A DNA stretch of 6,027 nucleotides from Desulfotomaculum sp. (GTDB lineage: Bacteria > Bacillota > Desulfotomaculia > Desulfotomaculales > Nap2-2B), in contig DMIY01000192.1 of NCBI GenBank assembly GCA_003457075.1, positions 1 to 6,027 on the forward strand, in the 5' to 3' direction. The translations under genes and the position numbers were made by a program. Each line of letters begins with the position of its first letter. The stretch's first letter is position 1. Positions 1-6,027 of the stretch are shown here, one piece after another. Below the pieces are notes generated by a model. It was not told the origin of the DNA and made no database searches. It saw only the letters and a program-made list of their open reading frames with translations.

Positions 1-946
<946 letters not shown>

Positions 947-971
947 CTGCCCCTTTGTTCTTTACTACAAA

Positions 972-2792
972 TTACTCCTCTTTTACTTCGTAATCCGCAT
1001 CAACCACTTTTTCATCTTTCGGGGCTTCACCGCTCTTTTGCCCCTGGTCTGATTGTGCCGCCTGCTGCTGGTACATGGCAGCGGTCATCTCGTACAAAGG
1101 TTTGGTTAAATCCTCAATCTTTTGCTTCATTGCCTCTACGTTACCACTTGCCAAAGCATCCTTCAATTCTCCTACGGACTTCTCCACCTGTTCTACCAGC
1201 GACTTATCAGCCTTATCCCCCAAATCCTTAATGGTCTTTTCCGCCTGGTAGATCATACTGTCAGCCTGGTTGCGTACTTCAGCTTCCTCCCTGTGTTCCC
1301 TGTCTGTTTCGGCATATTGTTCAGCATCTTTAACCATCTGCCCGATTTCTTGTTCGGACAGGGTAGTTCCACCCGTGATAGTTATGCTCTGTGCCTTTCC
1401 GGTACCCATATCCCTGGCTGAAACATTTACTATGCCGTTCACATCAATGTCAAACTTTACTTCTATCTGAGGCACGCCGCGCGGAGCAGGAGGAATGCCG
1501 GTTAACTGGAAGCGGCCAAGAGTTTTATTACCTGCAGCCATCGACCGTTCTCCCTGCAACACGTGGATCTCCACCGTAGTCTGCCCATCAGCGGCGGTAG
1601 AAAAGATCTGGCTTTTTGACGTAGGAATAGTAGTATTGCGTTCAATAAGCCTGGTAAACACCCCCCCCAACGTTTCAATCCCCAGAGATAGAGGCGTTAC
1701 ATCCAGAAGGATCACATCCTTTACTTCACCCGCCAAAACACCCGCCTGAATAGCCGCGCCTGCGGCTACGCACTCATCAGGGTTAATCCCCTTATGGGGC
1801 TCCTTACCCAAAAACATACGAATAGCTTCCTGTACCGCCGGCATGCGGGTAGCGCCTCCTACCAGTAAAACTTTGTGAATGTTTACAGGCTGGATTCCAG
1901 CGTCACTCAATGCCTGCCGGGCAGGACCCATCGTCTTCTCGATCAGATCAGCAGTCATTTCTTCAAACTTAGCCCTGGTCAGGTTCATCTCCAGGTGCCT
2001 CGGGCCGCTGGCGTCAGCAGTAATAAACGGCAGGCTGATACTGGTAACGCTAAGCGTGCTGAGCTCAACCTTGGTCTTCTCCGCCGCTTCTTTTAACCGC
2101 TGCATGGCCATCCGGTCATTGCGCAAATCAATACCATTTTCTTTTTTAAACTCAGCAACCATCCAATCCATAATCCTCTGGTCGAAATCATCTCCTCCCA
2201 GCCGGTTATTGCCACTGGTTGCCTTTACTTCAAATACTCCTTCGCCCAGATCTAAAATGGACACATCAAAAGTGCCGCCTCCTAAGTCAAACACCAGGAT
2301 AGTCTGATCCTCTTCCTTGTCCAGGCCATAAGCTAAAGCCGCTGCTGTAGGCTCGTTAATGATCCGTAACACGTCCAGTCCGGCAATTTTTCCTGCATCC
2401 TTGGTAGCCTGACGCTGTGCATCAGTAAAATAAGCAGGCACAGTAATTACCGCTTTTTCAACTTCCCCCCCCAGGTAAGCCCCTGCGTCAGTCTTCAATT
2501 TTTGCAGTATCATAGCAGAAATTTCCTGGGGAGTATATTCCCTGTCATCAATATTTACCTTGTAATCAGAACCCATCTGGCGCTTGATAGAACTGATCGT
2601 GCGTTCAAGATTACTCACTGCCTGACGTTTGGCAACCTGACCTACCAGCCGTTCGCCTGTCTTTGAAAAACCCACCACCGAAGGGGTGGTGCGGCCACCT
2701 TCAGCATTTGGAATAACTACTGCCTCTCCACCCTCCATCACTGCTACACATGAGTTGGTGGTACCAAGATCAATCCCGATCACCTTTGCCAT
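972..2792 (-). CDS. dnaK: Chaperone protein DnaK (Hsp70), complete
   Basis: DnaK is the ATP-driven cytoplasmic Hsp70 that binds exposed hydrophobic peptides and cycles with DnaJ and GrpE. The 606-residue product matches the usual Gram-positive length. The nucleotide-binding domain (about 1-355) shows phosphate-1 IDLGTTNS at 7-14, phosphate-2 [11 protein letters not shown] at 168-178 and the adenosine motif [10 protein letters not shown] at 309-318. The interdomain linker [13 protein letters not shown] is at 359-371, followed by the beta substrate-binding domain (about 372-480), the helical lid (about 480-570) and a Gln-rich, then acidic tail ending DADYEVKEE. The N-terminal region lacks the roughly 23-residue insertion of Gram-negative DnaK, which points to Bacillota. 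The GNNRLGG segment at 194-200 is the Firmicute form of the loop that holds a Thr in Escherichia coli. The ATG start is preceded by a strong but distant ribosome binding site. Two runs of eight G on the coding strand encode Gly-Gly pairs, and the frame is intact. Confidence 0.99.
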   Translation of the reverse strand: MAKVIGIDLGTTNSCVAVMEGGEAVVIPNAEGGRTTPSVVGFSKTGERLVGQVAKRQAVSNLERTISSIKRQMGSDYKVNIDDREYTPQEISAMILQKLKTDAGAYLGGEVEKAVITVPAYFTDAQRQATKDAGKIAGLDVLRIINEPTAAALAYGLDKEEDQTILVFDLGGGTFDVSILDLGEGVFEVKATSGNNRLGGDDFDQRIMDWMVAEFKKENGIDLRNDRMAMQRLKEAAEKTKVELSTLSVTSISLPFITADASGPRHLEMNLTRAKFEEMTADLIEKTMGPARQALSDAGIQPVNIHKVLLVGGATRMPAVQEAIRMFLGKEPHKGINPDECVAAGAAIQAGVLAGEVKDVILLDVTPLSLGIETLGGVFTRLIERNTTIPTSKSQIFSTAADGQTTVEIHVLQGERSMAAGNKTLGRFQLTGIPPAPRGVPQIEVKFDIDVNGIVNVSARDMGTGKAQSITITGGTTLSEQEIGQMVKDAEQYAETDREHREEAEVRNQADSMIYQAEKTIKDLGDKADKSLVEQVEKSVGELKDALASGNVEAMKQKIEDLTKPLYEMTAAMYQQQAAQSDQGQKSGEAPKDEKVVDADYEVKEE

Positions 2793-2806
2793 CTTTATCG
2801 AGTCAC

Positions 2807-2812
2807 CCTCCT
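2807..2812 (-). promoter_or_regulatory. DnaK ribosome binding site with long spacing
   Basis: The coding strand reads AGGAGGGTGA, nearly the full anti-Shine-Dalgarno match. The AGGAGG core ends 14 bases before the dnaK ATG, well beyond the usual 5-9. No alternative in-frame start lies nearer: a GTG overlapping the motif runs into TAA after three codons. The start is fixed by the conserved [11 protein letters not shown]-terminus, so the long spacing is real. Confidence 0.7.
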
Positions 2813-2833
2813 GATCTATTCACTTATTCATGA

Positions 2834-3448
2834 TCAAAAAACAGTTACCGGCCGCGCCACCTTAACCATTGAAGGCCGGATAACTTTATCCTTCAAATAA
2901 TAACCCCTGCGGAACTCTTCCAGAATAGTGTCGTCAACATGCTCACTACTCTCGACCTGCGACACTGCTTCGTGCCTGGCCGGATCAAACCTTTCTCCTA
3001 CTGCAGGAATCGGAACCAATCCTTCTGCTGCAAGCAGATCAAACAGTTGACGGTAGATCATCTCCACCCCTTCCAGGAGTTTATCGGGGTTTTCACACCC
3101 ACTGGCCAGCGCGCGCTCAAAATTATCTATTACTGGAAGCAACGAGACTACCAATTGCTCCGTTGCAAATTTGACAAGTTCTTCTTTTTCCCTGGCTGTC
3201 CGCCGGCGGTAATTTTCAAAATCAGCCTGAAGCCGCGCCAGTCGTTGGAAATATTCTTCCGCCCTGGATGCCTGCTCCGCTAACTGGCACTTTAAATCCT
3301 CAACATCTTCCTCAGCAACTTTATCTATATTTTCGTCCAAATCTAAAAATCCGTTCTCCTCGCCTTTCCCCTTTTCCTCAACTGCCTCTGTCAGTTCCTT
3401 ATTAACCTGCTGCATTTCTTTTTCTGCCCTGCCTTCCACCAATTCCAC
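2834..3448 (-). CDS. grpE: Nucleotide exchange factor GrpE
   Basis: GrpE is the cytoplasmic dimeric factor that drives ADP release from DnaK, allowing client release and ATP rebinding. The product is up to 204 residues. An acidic, low-complexity N-terminus (about 1-50) leads into the long dimerization helix or coiled coil (about 50-100, containing LADFENYRRRT-like ARLQADFENYRRRTARE), then a helical section with LLPVIDNFERAL at 103-114. The C-terminal beta-wing signature runs from about 151, with ERFDPARHEAV at 152-162 and RRGYYLKDKVIRPSMVKVA at 180-198. The start is uncertain. The GTG at 3448-3446 is the most upstream option after an in-frame TGA (3469-3467), but it has a poor Shine-Dalgarno sequence. 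Other in-frame candidates are TTG at 3442, GTG at 3439 and ATG at 3415. The family's N-terminus is too variable to decide. The gene lies 30 bases after the chaperonin and 41 before dnaK. Confidence 0.96.
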   Translation of the reverse strand: MELVEGRAEKEMQQVNKELTEAVEEKGKGEENGFLDLDENIDKVAEEDVEDLKCQLAEQASRAEEYFQRLARLQADFENYRRRTAREKEELVKFATEQLVVSLLPVIDNFERALASGCENPDKLLEGVEMIYRQLFDLLAAEGLVPIPAVGERFDPARHEAVSQVESSEHVDDTILEEFRRGYYLKDKVIRPSMVKVARPVTVF

Positions 3449-3461
3449 CCCGCAATTTGAA

Positions 3462-3474
3462 TGTCTTCAAGACA
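3462..3474. repeat. Short perfect inverted repeat between chaperonin gene and grpE
   Basis: TGTCTT and AAGACA flank a single central base, forming a 13-base palindrome five bases past the chaperonin stop codon. A further TGTC at 3477-3480 can pair with the same GACA. No T-run follows on the coding strand, so it is not a standard intrinsic terminator. It could form a small mRNA hairpin just upstream of the uncertain grpE start, or be a chance palindrome. Confidence 0.4.
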
Positions 3475-3478
3475 GATG

Positions 3479-5047
3479 TCAAGCTCCGGTTGTTCCCTTG
3501 TCCGGATCAGGTTTCTCTTCTCTCTTCTTGATAATCGTATCGATGCGTAAAATAGCTTCGGCAATCTCACCTGCCGCTTGATAAGCATAGGTTTTTACCA
3601 GCAAGGGATCTACCACCCCTGACTGGAACATATCACAAATCTGGCCTGTATCGCAGTCGACAGCCAAGGCATCATTATTTATCTCCACTTGTGCGGCAAT
3701 AACGTCACCCACCTTCTCCAGAGGATTAAAGCCGGCGTTGACTACAATTTGGGCCAAAGGACGTTTTAACGCTTCCACTATACAATCCACACCATAAGCA
3801 GCCATGCCGCGAATACCGGCCCGCATTTTTTCTATCTCCCTGGCCACGGATATTTCCAGCGCCCCTCCGCCCGGCACCACACCACCCTTGACAGCAGACT
3901 GGATAGCCGCTGCGGCGTCCCTGGCTATGCGCTCCCGTTCCCCTACCACCTCTTTAGTTGCAGCGCCTACCACCACGGTAGCCATGGGCTTCCCGGCGCC
4001 TTCGTAAATCCACAACTGCTCCAGCTTTTCGTCGTTATACGCACGCCTCGCCCGGCCCAAACATTGCTGCAATTGTTCACCGCTTTTCTTTAATCCCGAA
4101 CGTTTAACCATGCGGGCGCCCGTATGTTCGGCGGCTCTGCGCAGTTCCTTGCCGGCTACCCGTTGCGCTACCATAATACCCGCATCGGTAAGTATTTCTT
4201 CGGCAACATCGTCTACTCCCCTGTCTACCAGGACCAGACTTACCTGCATTTCTACTATCTTATGAATATTTTCCCGGAACTGGTTCTGCAACTCTATGTA
4301 GCGCGCAAAACCTGACTCTGTAGCCAAAGCCTCGTCTTCTATCTCTTCAGGCTCCAGGGCATCATCTATTACCAGTACCTTTGCATTCTCCAATTCCCCG
4401 GGCATTTGGCGGTTCATCCGCTCCTTATTAATAATCACACCCATAAACACTTGATTTTCGGCGCTTTCTTCAGCCAGCACGGTATCAGAAAATTTAAAGG
4501 ATGGTTCAAAAAGCTTTTCCTTACCCATCAACAGGGCTGCCTTAACCACCAGATCGGCAATATCCTCATGGCCCCGTCCGGCAATCAGCGCCACCTGGCG
4601 AACTACAGGCTGATCAAGATTCTCCACCGGTCGCGCCTTCTCCCTCATTAATTCCAGTCCTCTTTTTAACCCTACACGCAGGCCCTCGATAATCTTGGCT
4701 ACCGGAACCCCGCGAGAAACCTGCTCCACACCGGTTCCTACCATGGCTCCAGTCATGACAGTTGCTGTCGTGGTCCCGTCACCAATTTCTTCCTGCTGTG
4801 CCTTGGCGATATTGATTAACATCCTGGCTGCAGGATGATTAGCCTCCATCTGGGTTAAGATGGTTACACCATCGTTAGTAATCACCACCTCTCCGAATTT
4901 ATCTACCAGCATAGTATCCAGGCCTTTCGGTCCTAGCGTACCCTCAACTGCCGAGGCAATGGCCCGGATGGCATTGGCATTGGTTACCAGGGCTGCCAAC
5001 CGTTCATCAACCTCAGCCCCCCCGCTTGCCTGTTGTTTAAGGTTCAA
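3479..5047 (-). CDS. Archaeal-type (group II-like, 'group III') chaperonin in the Hsp70 operon
   Basis: This is an ATP-dependent cytoplasmic folding-chamber chaperonin of the TCP-1/thermosome type, 522 residues. The order is equatorial, intermediate, apical, intermediate, equatorial. Nucleotide-binding elements are LGPKG at 38-42, TNDG at 57-60 with D59, GDGTTT at 89-94, D377 in the ARDAAAA segment as likely second catalytic Asp, and VVPGGGALE at 390-398. The apical domain (about 190-350) has the thermosome-like [13 protein letters not shown], then a helical stretch (about 232-268) in the position of the built-in lid protrusion, then [18 protein letters not shown] at 274-291. The C-terminal [10 protein letters not shown] is thermosome-like, and there is no GroEL GGM tail. 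Such proteins need no GroES and none is present here. The prototype from Carboxydothermus hydrogenoformans is reported to form a 16-mer and to lie in the same operon position. The TTG start is supported by an AAGGAGG seven bases upstream. It is not GroEL, given the lid and C-terminus. Confidence 0.95.
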   Translation of the reverse strand: MNLKQQASGGAEVDERLAALVTNANAIRAIASAVEGTLGPKGLDTMLVDKFGEVVITNDGVTILTQMEANHPAARMLINIAKAQQEEIGDGTTTATVMTGAMVGTGVEQVSRGVPVAKIIEGLRVGLKRGLELMREKARPVENLDQPVVRQVALIAGRGHEDIADLVVKAALLMGKEKLFEPSFKFSDTVLAEESAENQVFMGVIINKERMNRQMPGELENAKVLVIDDALEPEEIEDEALATESGFARYIELQNQFRENIHKIVEMQVSLVLVDRGVDDVAEEILTDAGIMVAQRVAGKELRRAAEHTGARMVKRSGLKKSGEQLQQCLGRARRAYNDEKLEQLWIYEGAGKPMATVVVGAATKEVVGERERIARDAAAAIQSAVKGGVVPGGGALEISVAREIEKMRAGIRGMAAYGVDCIVEALKRPLAQIVVNAGFNPLEKVGDVIAAQVEINNDALAVDCDTGQICDMFQSGVVDPLLVKTYAYQAAGEIAEAILRIDTIIKKREEKPDPDKGTTGA

Positions 5048-5054
5048 AACCTGC

Positions 5055-5061
5055 CCTCCTT
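5055..5061 (-). promoter_or_regulatory. Ribosome binding site that fixes the TTG start of the chaperonin
   Basis: The coding strand reads AAGGAGG, then a seven-base spacer, then TTG at 5047-5045. The spacing is ideal, and the next residues [16 protein letters not shown] match the expected start of the family as I recall it. The first in-frame ATG codes for Met46, inside the conserved LGPKGLDTM block, so it cannot be the start. Confidence 0.85.
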
Positions 5062-5093
5062 ATTTTACCAAGCCTTTATTTATCCAAGCCTTT
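5062..5093. repeat. Imperfect 16-base tandem duplication at the hrcA stop codon
   Basis: On the coding strand the unit AAAGGCTTGGATAAAT (5093-5078) is followed directly by a second copy (5077-5062) that differs only by AT changed to TA at unit positions 11-12. Copy one encodes the last HrcA residues; the TAA stop spans the junction. Copy two is the hrcA-chaperonin spacer and abuts the chaperonin Shine-Dalgarno sequence. It looks like a small slippage duplication. A regulatory role is not shown. Confidence 0.65.
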
Positions 5094-6027
5094 GAACAAT
5101 CGTTCTAAAGCGTAAGAAAGATTCCTGGTCATATATTCTACTACACTAACCACTTTGGCATAATCCATCCTTATGGGTCCTAATACTCCCAAAGAGCCTA
5201 TCATCTGACCATCCACTTTATAAGTTGCCGTCACCATACTGCAATCCTGCATTCCCTGGTAACTTATTTCACCGCCAATACGCACGGTGACCCCAGACCG
5301 GGCCGGTGCGGCGGCCATCAAATCAGAAAGGAGGCTTTCCTGTTCAAGGAGGCTCAAAAGCGTCTTTAGTTTTTCGATATTGTGAAATTCCGGCTGACTT
5401 AAAATATTAAACAACCCGCCCAGGTAAATCTTATCCTCAACTTCAGACGCCAGATTATATTTTAATACTTCCAAAACCAAATCTAAAATATGTTTGTACC
5501 GTGTCAACTCCAGGTAAACTTCTTTAATCAGAGTAAACTTAATGCTCTCCATGGTATACCCGCAAAGTTTGGCATTCAGTACGGCAGAAATGGTTGTCAG
5601 ATCGCTGCCGGTAATACTGACAGGCACTTCGATTATCCGGTGCTGCACCATTCCATTGTCCATTACCGCCACCAGCATAGCCCGGCCGGCGCCCATCTCT
5701 ACCAGTTGAACACTTTTATAGGAACCGGACCCTATCTTTTGCGTCTGGACAACAGCAGCATAACGGGTTAACTGTGAGAGAAGCTGGCCCGTACATTGAA
5801 TCACCTGCCCTACATCATGAACCTTGGAACGGTACTCCCGCCGGATCAACTTCTCCTCCTCTAAAGACAATTCTTCCTTTTGCATCAAGCAGTCTACATA
5901 ATAACGGTAGCCGCGTTCAGAAGGTATTCGACCAGCAGAAGTATGAGGCTGTTCGATATACCCCATCTCCTCCAGATCTGCCATTTCGTTACGGATCGTA
6001 GCAGGGCTTATCCCCAGTCCATACTTC
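5076..6027 (-). CDS. hrcA: Heat-inducible transcription repressor HrcA, 5' end cut by the window
   Basis: HrcA is a cytoplasmic dimeric repressor that binds CIRCE inverted repeats upstream of heat-shock operons. In Bacillus subtilis its folding and activity depend on GroE. The frame is open from the first full codon at 6026 to the TAA at 5078-5076, giving 316 residues. About 30 N-terminal residues are missing beyond the window, judged from the family. The first residues, [45 protein letters not shown] in two overlapping blocks, are the winged-helix DNA-binding region with recognition helix SPATIRNEM at 7-15. The middle is a GAF-like domain ([20 protein letters not shown]). The C-terminal hallmark is [35 protein letters not shown]. 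The gene is first of the visible operon, with 28 bases to the chaperonin start. The ATG at 5984 is internal, not the start, because conserved sequence continues upstream of it. Confidence 0.98.
   Translation of the reverse strand, partial: KYGLGISPATIRNEMADLEEMGYIEQPHTSAGRIPSERGYRYYVDCLMQKEELSLEEEKLIRREYRSKVHDVGQVIQCTGQLLSQLTRYAAVVQTQKIGSGSYKSVQLVEMGAGRAMLVAVMDNGMVQHRIIEVPVSITGSDLTTISAVLNAKLCGYTMESIKFTLIKEVYLELTRYKHILDLVLEVLKYNLASEVEDKIYLGGLFNILSQPEFHNIEKLKTLLSLLEQESLLSDLMAAAPARSGVTVRIGGEISYQGMQDCSMVTATYKVDGQMIGSLGVLGPIRMDYAKVVSVVEYMTRNLSYALERLFKGLDK

Noticed and set aside
1879..2307. A 142-codon open frame on the plus strand, antisense to dnaK
   Set aside because: It lies wholly inside the conserved dnaK reading frame, has no recognisable domain, and looks like a mirror of dnaK codon use.
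2939..3283. A 114-codon open frame on the plus strand, antisense to grpE
   Set aside because: It is contained within grpE, resembles no family I know, and grpE is unmistakable on the opposite strand.
2793..5075. CIRCE operator in the inter-gene gaps of the operon
   Set aside because: I looked for TTAGCACTC/GAGTGCTAA-like arms in each gap and saw none. The operator is expected upstream of hrcA, outside the window.

Overview
The window carries one strand-consistent heat-shock gene cluster. Every gene lies on the minus strand and is transcribed from the high-coordinate end toward position 1. In transcription order it holds hrcA (5' end cut off by the window edge), an archaeal-type chaperonin, grpE, dnaK and dnaJ (3' end cut off). 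The first four genes are tightly packed, with gaps of 28, 30 and 41 bases. Only the dnaK-dnaJ gap is longer, at 121 bases. The order hrcA-grpE-dnaK-dnaJ is the classical Bacillota Hsp70 operon. The unusual part is a 522-residue chaperonin of the thermosome/TCP-1 type, rather than GroEL, between hrcA and grpE.

The likely host is a Bacillota (Firmicutes) of the Clostridia, perhaps an anaerobe or thermophile from the Carboxydothermus/Desulfotomaculum/Pelotomaculum neighbourhood. The evidence is the presence of HrcA, a DnaK lacking the nucleotide-binding-domain insertion of Gram-negative DnaK, and a chaperonin gene in exactly the place described for the 'group III' chaperonins whose prototype is from Carboxydothermus hydrogenoformans. 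Base composition looks moderate. Genus or species cannot be read from this sequence.

Region by region: 5076-6027 is HrcA, the repressor of CIRCE-controlled heat-shock genes. 3479-5047 is the group II/III chaperonin, with a TTG start, a strong ribosome binding site and the built-in lid region in its apical domain. 2834-3448 is the nucleotide exchange factor GrpE, 972-2792 is DnaK and 1-850 is DnaJ. The 851-971 spacer holds an array of three nonamers resembling CACAGAG-type intergenic sequence seen in many prokaryotes, a possible promoter, and 7-base direct repeats near its ends.

Together the genes encode a foldase set under one repressor. DnaK, DnaJ and GrpE form the Hsp70 cycle, the chaperonin supplies a GroES-independent folding chamber, and HrcA gives feedback control. 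No CIRCE operator, terminator, tRNA, CRISPR array or insertion sequence was seen. The main promoter and operator presumably lie upstream of hrcA, outside the window. The chaperonin arrangement is striking but belongs to a described family, so it is not claimed as a new system. The less explained material is in the dnaK-dnaJ spacer and the small repeats at gene junctions.
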